DNA of 64,000 bases from SW4 sp042466115 (lineage in GTDB: Bacteria > Pseudomonadota > Alphaproteobacteria > Rhodobacterales > Rhodobacteraceae), in contig NZ_JAXHBQ010000001.1 of assembly GCF_042466115.1 (NCBI RefSeq), positions 1,426,001-1,490,000 on the forward strand, given 5' to 3'. This document shows positions 17,297 to 24,949 of this stretch, piece by piece; within the stretch, counting starts at the first letter, position 1, and each line of letters starts with the position of its first letter. A program made the translations under genes and the position numbers. Below the pieces are notes generated by a model. That model saw only the letters and a list, made by a program, of their open reading frames with translations. It ran no database searches and was not told where the DNA came from.

Positions 17297-17331
17297 CTGC
17301 CGGACGGCCTTGCAAGGGGCCGATCCGGCAG
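17297..17331 (+). promoter_or_regulatory. Strong hairpin in the tdk 5' leader
   Basis: CTGCCGGA-CGGCC pairs with GGCCG-A-TCCGGCAG: 13 base pairs interrupted only by one bulged A, closing an eight-base loop. It ends 13 bases before the tdk ATG, and its base overlaps the only purine-rich ribosome binding candidate (AGGG at 17330-17333). There is no following T run, so it is not a standard terminator for upstream transcription; control of tdk translation or mRNA stability is a possible role. Confidence 0.5.
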
Positions 17332-17344
17332 GGTATTCGGTGCC

Positions 17345-17941
17345 ATGGCCAAGCTCTATTTCCATTACTCTACGATGAACGCCGGTAAATCGACCGTGCT
17401 GTTGCAAGCCTCGCACAACTATATTGAACGCGGGATGCAGACCTATTTGCTGACAGCGCAGTTCGACAATCGTGCGGGGGATGGCCAGATCGCCAGCCGG
17501 ATCGGCATTGGAAGCAGCGCCGATACCTTCGCCCCGGGCGAAGACCTGTTTGCCAAGGTCAAGGCGCGGCTGGCGACCGGACCCTGCCAGTGCGTTTTTA
17601 TCGACGAGGCGCAGTTTCTTGACGCCGATCAGGTCTGGCAGTTGGCCCGCGCAGTCGATGATCTGAACGTGCCGATCATGGCTTACGGCTTGCGCGTTGA
17701 TTTCATGGGGGAATTGTTCCCTGGTTCGGCCGCCTTGCTAGCCCTTGCTGACGAAATGCGCGAGGTCCGCACGATCTGCCATTGCGGGAAAAAGGCAACC
17801 ATGGTCGTGCGCAAGGACGATCAGGACAATGTGCTGACAGGCGGCGATCAGGTGCAGATCGGTGGCAATGAAACCTACGTCAGCCTGTGCCGCCGTCATT
17901 GGCGCGCAGCTATGGATGACACCGCCAACCGCGCAGACTAA
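17345..17941 (+). CDS. tdk: Thymidine kinase
   Basis: A 198-residue type II thymidine kinase that phosphorylates thymidine with ATP in the salvage pathway. The P-loop MNAGKST is near residue 11, the Walker B-like VFIDEAQFL near 83, the lasso/substrate region GLRVDFMGELFPGS near 117, and zinc ligands in ICHCGKKA and the C-terminal VSLCRRH. The length is typical of the bacterial enzyme. Its leader carries a stable hairpin overlapping the ribosome binding site, and a terminator-like repeat follows 30 bases after the stop. Confidence 0.96.
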   Translation: MAKLYFHYSTMNAGKSTVLLQASHNYIERGMQTYLLTAQFDNRAGDGQIASRIGIGSSADTFAPGEDLFAKVKARLATGPCQCVFIDEAQFLDADQVWQLARAVDDLNVPIMAYGLRVDFMGELFPGSAALLALADEMREVRTICHCGKKATMVVRKDDQDNVLTGGDQVQIGGNETYVSLCRRHWRAAMDDTANRAD

Positions 17942-17970
17942 AACCCGCTTCTTTTGTTCATAAATACCTC

Positions 17971-18003
17971 CGGGGGAGTCCGCAGGACGGGGGCAGCGCC
18001 CCC
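17971..18003 (+). terminator. Terminator-like dispersed element, copy 1
   Basis: A G5 run, then GTCC-GCA-GGAC, then GGGGGC-AGC-GCCCCC. The last is a perfect 6-bp stem with a three-base loop. It lies between the convergent tdk and hydroxyacid dehydrogenase genes. A relative with the same layout is at 22052-22089, also between convergent genes, so the element probably ends transcription from one or both sides; it lacks a long T tract. Confidence 0.55.
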
Positions 18004-18013
18004 ATACCCTTGC

Positions 18014-18958
18014 CTAATTCACAGCCTGTGGCGGCGCCTCCCCCCGTGCCCAAGCAATGATATTGTCCAGTGCCATCTGGCCCATGGCCTGACGCGTTTC
18101 AGCTGTGGCCGACCCAAGGTGGGGCAGCAAGACGCAGTTCTCCAAGGCGCGCAGCCGGTCTGGCACATGGGGTTCGTTTTCGTAAACGTCCAGGCCCGCA
18201 GCGGTGATCGCGCCGCTTGCAAGTGCGTCAATAAGCGCGGCCTCGTCGACAACTTCACCGCGACTGATATTGACGAAAATGCCGCTGGATTTCATCGCCG
18301 CTAGCGCATCCTTGTCGATCAGTCTGGTCGTTTCGGCCCCTCCGGGCGTTGTGACAACAACAAAATCCGCACCCATCGCTTCGGCCAAAGTATCAACTTG
18401 GCGCGCAGGAAAATCGACAGACTTGGCCGAGCGGTTGAAAAACACCACCTCCATGGCGAACCCGAAATGACAGCGCCGCGCAACCGCCTGCCCAATCCGG
18501 CCCATCCCGATAATGCCCACGGTTTTACCGGTGACATGGGTGCCCAGCAGGTTCTTGGGGCCAAAGCCGCCCCAGGCACCCGACCTGACCATGCGTTCGC
18601 CCTCGCCCGCGCGCCGCGCGCTGGCAAGGATCAGCGTCAGGCCGATATCGGCGGTCGCATCTGTCAGCACATCAGGTGTGTTGGACACAGTGACGCCAGC
18701 GGCACGGGCAGCGGCGGCGTCGATATGGTTGTAGCCGACACCGAAGTTGCCCAGCATCTTGCAGCGCAGATCGCCATCAAACACGGGTGCGGCGAAATCA
18801 TCCCCTAGGGTCGGCAGGATCGCATCATAGTCGCGCAAGGCCTGCGCGGAAGCGGTCGCATCAAGCGCGCCACCGTCATGCACAGTCACGTCAAATAAAT
18901 CGCGGGCCTGCGCAATTACGGGTGCCGCAATGTCACGGGTGATCAACAGCTTTTTCAA
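18014..18958 (-). CDS. D-2-hydroxyacid dehydrogenase (glyoxylate/hydroxypyruvate reductase type)
   Basis: A 314-residue NAD(P)-dependent enzyme of the D-2-hydroxyacid dehydrogenase family. The Rossmann motif VGIIGMGRIGQAVARR is near residue 150, the substrate-binding NFGVGYNHID near 75, the catalytic Arg in VNISRGEVVDE near 232, Glu in LDVYENEPHVP near 258 and His in LPHLGSATAETR near 279. The set resembles glyoxylate/hydroxypyruvate reductases, but the substrate is not certain. The start is TTG (18956-18958), overlapping the TGA of csaA as TTGA, so translation is coupled to csaA in a proC-csaA-dehydrogenase operon. Confidence 0.92.
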   Translation of the reverse strand: MKKLLITRDIAAPVIAQARDLFDVTVHDGGALDATASAQALRDYDAILPTLGDDFAAPVFDGDLRCKMLGNFGVGYNHIDAAAARAAGVTVSNTPDVLTDATADIGLTLILASARRAGEGERMVRSGAWGGFGPKNLLGTHVTGKTVGIIGMGRIGQAVARRCHFGFAMEVVFFNRSAKSVDFPARQVDTLAEAMGADFVVVTTPGGAETTRLIDKDALAAMKSSGIFVNISRGEVVDEAALIDALASGAITAAGLDVYENEPHVPDRLRALENCVLLPHLGSATAETRQAMGQMALDNIIAWARGEAPPQAVN

Positions 18959-19293
18959 TGCATCCGCCCCCCGTTTGGAACATCCTGATCGGGGCCAATC
19001 AAGACGATCTCACCGTTTTCATCCGGCAGACCCAGCACCAGAATTTCAGACATCACCGGCCCGATCTGGCGGGGCGGAAAATTCACCACGGCCATGACCT
19101 GTTTGCCGATCAACCCTTCGGGCGTGTAATGCGCGGTGATCTGCGCGCTGGATTTCCTGACGCCCAGATCGCCGCCAAAATCTACCCACAGTTTGATCGC
19201 AGGTTTGCGCGCTTCCGGGAAGGGTTCGGCGCGGGTCACGACACCAACGCGGATATCAACCTTAAGGAAGTCGTCAAAGCTCAGTTCATCCAT
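18955..19293 (-). CDS. csaA: CsaA-type tRNA-binding protein
   Basis: A 112-residue protein consisting of one OB-fold tRNA-binding domain, as found in CsaA and in the C-terminus of bacterial MetRS. Key features: LSFDDFLKVDIRVGVVTRAEPFPEARKPAIKLWVDFG at the N-terminus and the signature QVMAVVNFPPRQIGPVMSEILVLG, ending IGPDQDVPNGGRMH. CsaA has been described as a dimeric protein with export chaperone and tRNA-binding activity. It overlaps proC upstream by eight bases and the dehydrogenase downstream by four. Confidence 0.95.
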   Translation of the reverse strand: MDELSFDDFLKVDIRVGVVTRAEPFPEARKPAIKLWVDFGGDLGVRKSSAQITAHYTPEGLIGKQVMAVVNFPPRQIGPVMSEILVLGLPDENGEIVLIGPDQDVPNGGRMH

Positions 19294-20101
19294 TCGCCAA
19301 CTCCCGACTGCGATCTGTGGCCGCTTTGACCGCGCGTTTCAACAATGCCGGAAACCCATCAGTTTCGTCCATTAAGACCTCGAGCGCGGCCTGCGTCGTG
19401 CCATTGGGCGAGGTCACGTTAACGCGCAACTGCGCCGGATCCTCGTCCGCATCCTCGGCCAATTGCCCGGCGCCACCAACGGTTGCCTTAGCCAAAGCCA
19501 TCGCCAAATCAGCAGGCAGACCCTCGGCAACACCCGCCGCGGCAAGTGTTTCGATCAGATGGAAAACATAGGCGGGGCCCGACCCTGACACGCCCGTCAC
19601 CGCATCAATCTGGCCTTCATTATCCAGCCGCACGACCTGACCGATCGCCTGCAACAACCCTTCGGCCTGATCAAGCTGGGCGGGCGTGGTATGCCCGTTG
19701 CCGATGATCGCGGTGATCCCGCGCCCGATGGCAGCAGGGGTATTGGGCATGGCGCGCACAATCGGGGTTTGCGCGCCCAGGACGTCCTCGAAACCCGCGA
19801 TCGTGATGCCAGCGGCGACGGATACGAACACGGTTGCCCCGTTGCCCAGCGCCTGAAGCGATGGCAAGGCCGCGCCCATCATCTGCGGTTTCACCGCGAC
19901 CAGAACAACGGCAGGATCGCCGGGCAAGCCCGCGTTCAGATGCACGCCTTGGGTGGTCAGCCAGTCACTGGGATGCGGATCAAGAACCCAGACCGAGGCC
20001 GGGGGCAAACCCCGCGCCAGCCAGCCCGCCAGCATCGCCGATCCCATCTTGCCACACCCCAACAAGACCAGTCCGCGGCTTTCGATATCCGACATGTCCA
20101 T
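19286..20101 (-). CDS. proC: Pyrroline-5-carboxylate reductase
   Basis: A 271-residue enzyme for the last step of proline synthesis (pyrroline-5-carboxylate plus NAD(P)H to proline). N-terminal dinucleotide motif LVLLGCGKMGSAMLAGW, VVLVAVKPQMMGAALPSL, VRAMPNTPAAIGRGITAI near residue 120, and the C-terminal family signature SGSGPAYVFHLIETLAAAGV with VNVTSPNGTTQAALEVL. The length is typical. It is the first gene of a tightly overlapping operon with csaA and the dehydrogenase. Confidence 0.96.
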   Translation of the reverse strand: MDMSDIESRGLVLLGCGKMGSAMLAGWLARGLPPASVWVLDPHPSDWLTTQGVHLNAGLPGDPAVVLVAVKPQMMGAALPSLQALGNGATVFVSVAAGITIAGFEDVLGAQTPIVRAMPNTPAAIGRGITAIIGNGHTTPAQLDQAEGLLQAIGQVVRLDNEGQIDAVTGVSGSGPAYVFHLIETLAAAGVAEGLPADLAMALAKATVGGAGQLAEDADEDPAQLRVNVTSPNGTTQAALEVLMDETDGFPALLKRAVKAATDRSRELANG

Positions 20102-20161
20102 ACAAAATCCCCCTGAAAAATCAGGAGGACGTTACGAAGCAATCAAAGGGTGTTCAAGGGG

Positions 20162-20220
20162 CGTGGGTCTTGACCCACGTGACAAGGTTGCGCCTGCGTA
20201 AGGTGGGTCTTGACCCACGC
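20162..20220. repeat. Two tandem copies of an 18-bp palindrome (GTGGGTCTTGACCCAC core)
   Basis: CGTGGGTC-TT-GACCCACG at 20162-20179 is a perfect 8-bp stem with a two-base centre; the core GTGGGTCTTGACCCAC recurs at 20203-20218 followed by GC. The unit lies between the YbjN-protein gene (stop 20233) and proC (start 20101), both on the minus strand. It resembles REP-like palindromes scattered through Roseobacter genomes; mRNA stabilisation or transcription attenuation are possible roles. Confidence 0.75.
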
Positions 20221-20232
20221 GCCGGTTCGGGA

Positions 20233-20736
20233 TCATGCGCGCCCGTAAGCCTCGGCAATTGCCACACCCAGCGCATCGTCCGGCGTGCGTTCGGCCCATG
20301 TGGCCAGTTGGAACGCCGGGTAATAACGCTCGGCACTCAGCACGGCGGCGGTGATCATCGTGTCAATCTGGTCTGGCCCTGCGAACTGGTCACCGGCAAG
20401 CACAAGCCCGTAACGGTAAACCATCAGCTTTTGCTCGGCCCAATAGGTAAACGCACCTGCCCAGCAATTGTCATTCACCTTGTTCAGCAATTCGTAAAGC
20501 GCGGGCAGCCGGTCTTCGGGGGGTTCCATCTCGAAGGTGCAGATCAGGCGCAGGGTTTCGTCATAGCCGGACCATGCAAGTGTGATCGAATAGGTGCGCC
20601 ATTGCCCTTCGACGGCCATGGCGATCTGGTCGTCGTGAATGCGGTCGAACTCCCACGCGTGGTGTTCGGCGATATGTTCCACGAGGTCGATCGGGTGGAT
20701 GTCTTCAACATCTGTGAACTGCTCTGCGAGTGCCAT
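20233..20736 (-). CDS. YbjN domain protein (type III secretion chaperone-like fold)
   Basis: A 167-residue acidic cytosolic protein of the YbjN family common in Rhodobacterales. Visible features: IDLVEHIAEHHAWEFDRIHDDQIAMAVEG, YSITLAWSGYDETLRLICTFEME, LYELLNKVNDNCWAGAFTYWAEQKLMVYRYGL and a C-terminal ACV-like ERYYPAFQLATW. YbjN proteins affect motility and stress responses in enterobacteria; the molecular role is unknown. The start at 20736 has AGGAGG in good position; an ATG at 20802 would add a Gly/Ser/Pro-rich stretch without similarity. Confidence 0.85.
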   Translation of the reverse strand: MALAEQFTDVEDIHPIDLVEHIAEHHAWEFDRIHDDQIAMAVEGQWRTYSITLAWSGYDETLRLICTFEMEPPEDRLPALYELLNKVNDNCWAGAFTYWAEQKLMVYRYGLVLAGDQFAGPDQIDTMITAAVLSAERYYPAFQLATWAERTPDDALGVAIAEAYGRA

Positions 20737-20997
20737 TTGGTCGCCTCCTGTCGCTGCCGAACCCCGGGGCTGGCTGCCCTCTAGATTTGGCTTACTGCTC
20801 AAGGGAAAGCGTATCGTTGACGCCCCCTATACGAGATATGGTGGGGCCTAAGCGGCCACCTGTAAAGCATTTTCTTGGGGATAACTGCGATTAGCTGGGG
20901 GTAAGCCAGCGCGACACGCTTTTTTCAACCCTCCCCTTGCACGGTCCGCGCGACAGGTTCACTCTGCCTGCAAACCTCATGACCCAAGGCCAATTCC

Positions 20998-22029
20998 ATG
21001 AACCTCGATCTACTCAAATCCCTGTGCGAAACCCCCGGCGTTCCGGGCAACGAAGACCGGGTGCGCGATCTGATCAGCGCCGAAATCAAAGGGCTGTTCG
21101 ACCATGTCGAAACCGACCCGATGGGAAGCCTGTTGTGCCGCCGTGACAGCACCGCCAAAGACCCGCTTAGGGTCATGTTGCTGTGCCATATGGATGAAAT
21201 CGGTTTCCTCGTCAGCCACATCGACGAAAAGGGGTTCCTCTATCTGCAACCGGTCGGCGGCTTTGATCCGCGCAACCTGTTTTCGCGTCGCGTGCTTGTG
21301 TGCGCTGACACGGGCGACCTCAAGGGTGTGATGAACCCCGGCGGCAAGCCGATCCACATTTCCAGCGCCGACGACCGCAAGAAAATCCCCGAAGTGGGCG
21401 AATTCACCGTCGATCTGGGGATGGGCAAGGCCGCGCATGATGTCGTGAGAATCGGCGACATGGTGGTGATGGACGAACCCTTCATCGAAATCGGCGACAA
21501 GGTGGTCAGCAAGGCGCTGGACAACCGTATCGCCTGCTGGCTGGGGATCGAAGCGATCCGGCGGCTGGGCAAAAAAGGGCGCGGCGCGGAAATTCATGTG
21601 GCATTCACCTGTCAGGAAGAAGTCGGTCTGCGCGGCGCGCGCACCGCATCCCACCGAATCCAACCCGATATCGGCCTTGGCATCGACACGACACTGGCCT
21701 GTGACACCCCCGGCGTGCCCGAAAAGGACGCGACCACCATCCAAGGCAACGGCTTTGGCCTTCACGTGCGTGACAGTTCGTTCATCGCCGACAAGGGGCT
21801 GGTGCGCGAAATCGAAAGCCTAGCACAGAAAAAGAAAATTCCCTTCCAGCGCACCATGCTCGCCGCAGGTGGTCAGGATGGCGCCGCCGCACAGCAAGCC
21901 GCCGCAGGGGCGCGCGCGGTCGGGATCGTCGTCGGCACGCGCTATATCCACACAGTCACGGAAATGATCCACAAAACCGATCTGGAAGCGGCGCTGGATA
22001 TTATCGTGGCGTATCTGGAGCAGCTTTAG
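20998..22029 (+). CDS. M42 family metallopeptidase (glutamyl aminopeptidase-like)
   Basis: A 343-residue cytosolic aminopeptidase of clan MH. Metal ligands H64 and catalytic D66 in MLLCHMDEIGF, bridging Asp in SKALDNRIACW near 178, the catalytic Glu pair in FTCQEEVGLRG near 210, Asp in IGLGIDTTLACDTP near 230, and the last His in RYIHTVTEMIH near 320. Family members cut N-terminal residues from peptides and often form dodecameric shells. The gene stands alone; a terminator-like element follows. Confidence 0.94.
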   Translation: MNLDLLKSLCETPGVPGNEDRVRDLISAEIKGLFDHVETDPMGSLLCRRDSTAKDPLRVMLLCHMDEIGFLVSHIDEKGFLYLQPVGGFDPRNLFSRRVLVCADTGDLKGVMNPGGKPIHISSADDRKKIPEVGEFTVDLGMGKAAHDVVRIGDMVVMDEPFIEIGDKVVSKALDNRIACWLGIEAIRRLGKKGRGAEIHVAFTCQEEVGLRGARTASHRIQPDIGLGIDTTLACDTPGVPEKDATTIQGNGFGLHVRDSSFIADKGLVREIESLAQKKKIPFQRTMLAAGGQDGAAAQQAAAGARAVGIVVGTRYIHTVTEMIHKTDLEAALDIIVAYLEQL

Positions 22030-22051
22030 CTTCTTCTGTTCTATGATACTT

Positions 22052-22089
22052 CGGGGGGCGTCGCCCGCGGCGACGGAGGCAGCGCCCCC
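22052..22089 (+). terminator. Terminator-like dispersed element, copy 2
   Basis: A G6 run, then a perfect CGTCGC-CCGCG-GCGACG hairpin, then GGAGGC-AGC-GCCCCC. This is the same layout as 17971-18003 (G run, inner hairpin, GGNGGCAGCGCCCCC), and again lies between convergent genes, 22 bases after the M42 peptidase stop. Confidence 0.55.
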
Positions 22090-22116
22090 AATTCATCACG
22101 GGCGCGCAGCCGCACA

Positions 22117-22629
22117 TTATTCCTGAGGCGGCAATAGGTCTTGCGGCGACGAATACGGCTCGGTGTGAAAACTCCGCAGCATCGGGGTCGGGTCCGGCGG
22201 GGGTGGCGCTTCGAAAGCAGGGCGGCGCTCGGGAAACGTCCCCTCCCAATCTCCCTGCCAGATGGCGCCGCAGTCTTGCAGCGCCGCAACAAGGTCCGGC
22301 GGCACGACCATACGCCCGAATGTTCGGGGGTCTCCGTCAAGGAAGGTTTCATAGGCTTTAATCGGTTCTGCGTTCAAATCGAACAGCACGGCCCACGTGG
22401 TATGCCAGCCAAGCGCGCCCATGGCCATCAAATAGCCGTCTTCAAATTCCATGAAACGCGCGGGAACAAGGCTCACTCCCTGAAACTGCGTGTCTGAAAC
22501 GGTCGGCCGTACGCAATCCATCATACCAACGAGGGTATCGCGCGGATTGGCCGACATGCTTGCCGCAGTAAGAAGCAAGCATAGCGGCATCAGTCCGCCC
22601 AGCACCCACCACCGCCAAGGCGCAAACAT
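22117..22629 (-). CDS. Hypothetical exported or membrane-anchored protein
   Basis: A 170-residue protein with an N-terminal hydrophobic segment (WWVLGGLMPLCLLLTAASMSA, residues 7-27) that could be a signal peptide or anchor. The rest is soluble with two cysteines (MMDCVRP and LQDCGAIW) that might form a disulfide, and a proline-rich tail (EAPPPPDPTPM). I do not recognise a family. It begins eight bases after the ubiK stop codon on the same strand, so it is probably in that operon. Confidence 0.7.
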   Translation of the reverse strand: MFAPWRWWVLGGLMPLCLLLTAASMSANPRDTLVGMMDCVRPTVSDTQFQGVSLVPARFMEFEDGYLMAMGALGWHTTWAVLFDLNAEPIKAYETFLDGDPRTFGRMVVPPDLVAALQDCGAIWQGDWEGTFPERRPAFEAPPPPDPTPMLRSFHTEPYSSPQDLLPPQE

Positions 22630-22637
22630 TGCGCGCG

Positions 22638-22904
22638 CTACTTCTTGGCCTTCGCCTTGGTTTTCGCCTTACCCTCAAGCGCTTCGATCCGCGCCATCAG
22701 GGCCGCGTTTTCCTCGCGGGCCTTTTGCGCCATGGTGCGCACGGCGTCGAATTCCTCGCGTGTGACCAGATCACGGTCCGCCAGCCAGCGGTCCATCATG
22801 CCGGACATGGCGTTTGATGCCTCGTCCTTGGCGCCCTGGGCCACGCCCATGGCATTGGTCATCAACTGGCCGATATCGTCGAAAATCTTGTTTCGCGTCT
22901 GCAT
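22638..22904 (-). CDS. ubiK: UbiK family accessory factor (BMFP)
   Basis: An 88-residue helical protein matching the YqiC/BMFP family: NKIFDDIGQLMTNAMGVAQGAKDEA at the N-terminus, then a coiled-coil region LVTREEFDAVRTMAQKAREENAALMARIEALE and a lysine/alanine-rich tail. In enterobacteria UbiK binds UbiJ and aids ubiquinone synthesis, and YqiC has membrane-fusogenic activity. The start at 22904 follows a GGAGGC site; an upstream ATG at 22952 is unlikely. Divergent from lgt. Confidence 0.9.
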   Translation of the reverse strand: MQTRNKIFDDIGQLMTNAMGVAQGAKDEASNAMSGMMDRWLADRDLVTREEFDAVRTMAQKAREENAALMARIEALEGKAKTKAKAKK

Positions 22905-23006
22905 GAAAGCCTCCGATGCTGTTCCCGTCTTATATGGGGGGCAATCACGCAATCACAACCCGCAAGACCAGTTGACAACGCGCCAGCCCAAACGCAGTTA
23001 GGTGGC

Positions 23007-23894
23007 ATGGAAACAGGCCTGCCCTTCCCCAACATATCCCCCGAGATTTTCACGATCTCGCTGTTCGGGATGACATTCGCGCTGCGCTGGTATGCAATGG
23101 CCTATATCGTCGGGATCGTCATTGGCTGGCGGGTTGCCGTGGCCGCCGTTAAACGCGCGCATCTGTGGCGCGATGATACGGCCCCCATGACCAAGGACCA
23201 GATCGAAGACCTGCTGACATGGGTCATTATCGGGGTCATCGCGGGTGGGCGGTTGGGCTATGTCCTGTTCTACAAACCCGCCTATTACCTATCCAATCCG
23301 CTGGAAATCCCGATGCTGTGGCAGGGCGGCATGTCGTTTCACGGCGGTTTCCTTGGGGTGTGCGTTGCGGTGATCTGGGTCGCGCGCAAGCACAAGGCGG
23401 CCCTTGGCGATGTGGCCAACATCCTTGCGCTGACGGCGACTCCGGCGATTTTTCTCGTGCGGATCGCCAATTTCATCAACGCCGAGCTGTGGGGGCGCCC
23501 AACTGACATGCCGTGGGGCGTGATCTTTCCGGGGGCTGGGGCGCAAACCTGCGATGGTATCACCGGACTTTGCGCGCGCCATCCTTCGCAGTTGTACGAG
23601 GCCGGCCTTGAAGGGCTGATCCTTGGTGCGCTGCTGATGTGGCTCGCGTTCGCGCGCGGTTGGTTGAAACACCAGTGGCAGTTGGCGGGCGTCTTCATGG
23701 CCGGATATGGCGTGGCGCGGTTCCTGGTTGAATTCGTGCGCCAACCGGATGCGCAATTCGTCGAGATGGGCAATCCGCTGGGTCTTGCGCTGCATATCAA
23801 CGGCTGGGGGCTGACGATGGGCCAATGCCTGTCCTTGCCGATGATTATCGCGGGCATTGCGATCATCCGGGCGGTGCGCCGACCGGTCACATGA
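23007..23894 (+). CDS. lgt: Prolipoprotein diacylglyceryl transferase
   Basis: A 295-residue inner-membrane enzyme that transfers a diacylglyceryl group from phosphatidylglycerol to the lipobox cysteine of prolipoproteins. Features: LRWYAMAYIVGIVIGW, WVIIGVIAGGRLGYVLFY, GGMSFHGGFLGV with the essential His, and the Lgt signature RIANFINAELWGRPT near residue 152, followed by ARHPSQLYEAGLEG and FMAGYGVARFLVEFVRQPD. Seven or so membrane helices are expected. The stop codon overlaps the midA start as ATGA. Confidence 0.97.
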   Translation: METGLPFPNISPEIFTISLFGMTFALRWYAMAYIVGIVIGWRVAVAAVKRAHLWRDDTAPMTKDQIEDLLTWVIIGVIAGGRLGYVLFYKPAYYLSNPLEIPMLWQGGMSFHGGFLGVCVAVIWVARKHKAALGDVANILALTATPAIFLVRIANFINAELWGRPTDMPWGVIFPGAGAQTCDGITGLCARHPSQLYEAGLEGLILGALLMWLAFARGWLKHQWQLAGVFMAGYGVARFLVEFVRQPDAQFVEMGNPLGLALHINGWGLTMGQCLSLPMIIAGIAIIRAVRRPVT

Positions 23895-24949
23895 CAGCGC
23901 TTGGCGATATCCTGATCCAGCGCATTCGCGCAACGGGGCCAATCACATTGGCCGATTACATGAACGAATGCCTGCTGCATCCCGAACACGGCTATTACAC
24001 CACCCGTGATCCACTGGGCGCTGCGGGCGATTTCACGACTGCGCCAGAGATGAGCCAGATGTTTGGCGAACTGATCGGCCTTGCCCTTGCGCAGGCATGG
24101 ATGGATCAGGGCGCGCCTGAAACCTTTGCCCTGGCCGAACTTGGCCCCGGTCGCGGCACGCTGATGGCCGATATCTTGCGCGCCACACGCGCCGTTGCGG
24201 GGTTTCACGCCGCCGCACAGGTGCATCTGGTCGAAGCATCGCCGACATTGCGCGCAGCCCAAGCCAAGCTGGTGCCCGGTGCCACATGGCACGCCAGCAT
24301 CGAAACCCTGCCCGACCTGCCGCTGTTAATGGTGGCCAATGAATTCTTTGACGCCCTGCCGATCCGCCAGTTTCACCGCTACGCGAACGGCTGGCAGGAA
24401 ACGGTGATCGGTGTGCAGGACACCACACTGACCGCGGGTCTGACCCCGCCTGCCCCGCTTGCCAGCCTCGATCACCGCTTGGACGACACAAAGTCAGGCG
24501 ATATCGTCGAGGTCTGCCCTGCCCTTACGGCCATCACAGGCGAGATTGGCGCGCGGATTGCGCTGCACGGCGGCGCGGCGTTGATCATCGACTATGGCGA
24601 TTGGCAATCCCAAGGCGACACCCTGCAAGCCCTGCAAAATCACGAAACCGTCGATCCCTTTGCGGCCCCCGGCATGGCCGATCTGACGGTGCATGTGGAT
24701 TTCGCAGCTCTTGCCGGTGCGGCAGCTCCGGCAGCATTTACCCGCGTCACCCCGCAGGGTGTATTCCTTGAACGGCTTGGGATCACGCAGCGGGCGCAGG
24801 CGCTTGCACAAAACCTTGACGGTGCGGCGCTGGAAAACCACATCGCCGCGCATCACCGCTTGACCCACCCCGATGCGATGGGCCACCTTTTCAAAGTGAT
24901 CGGTCTTTATCCCAAAGGCGCGACGCCCCCGCCCGGTTTGACACCATGA
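23891..24949 (+). CDS. MidA/NDUFAF7 family SAM-dependent methyltransferase
   Basis: A 352-residue class I methyltransferase. The N-terminus ILIQRIRATGPITLADYMNECLLHPEHGYYTTRDPLGAAGDFTTAPE is diagnostic for the family, followed by the SAM motif LAELGPGRGTLMADILRATR near residue 82, VANEFFDALPIRQF near 150 and GAALIIDYGDWQ near 230. Eukaryotic NDUFAF7 dimethylates an arginine of complex I subunit NDUFS2; a similar role in bacteria is plausible but unproven. It overlaps lgt upstream and pgeF downstream by four bases each. Confidence 0.94.
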   Translation: MTALGDILIQRIRATGPITLADYMNECLLHPEHGYYTTRDPLGAAGDFTTAPEMSQMFGELIGLALAQAWMDQGAPETFALAELGPGRGTLMADILRATRAVAGFHAAAQVHLVEASPTLRAAQAKLVPGATWHASIETLPDLPLLMVANEFFDALPIRQFHRYANGWQETVIGVQDTTLTAGLTPPAPLASLDHRLDDTKSGDIVEVCPALTAITGEIGARIALHGGAALIIDYGDWQSQGDTLQALQNHETVDPFAAPGMADLTVHVDFAALAGAAAPAAFTRVTPQGVFLERLGITQRAQALAQNLDGAALENHIAAHHRLTHPDAMGHLFKVIGLYPKGATPPPGLTP

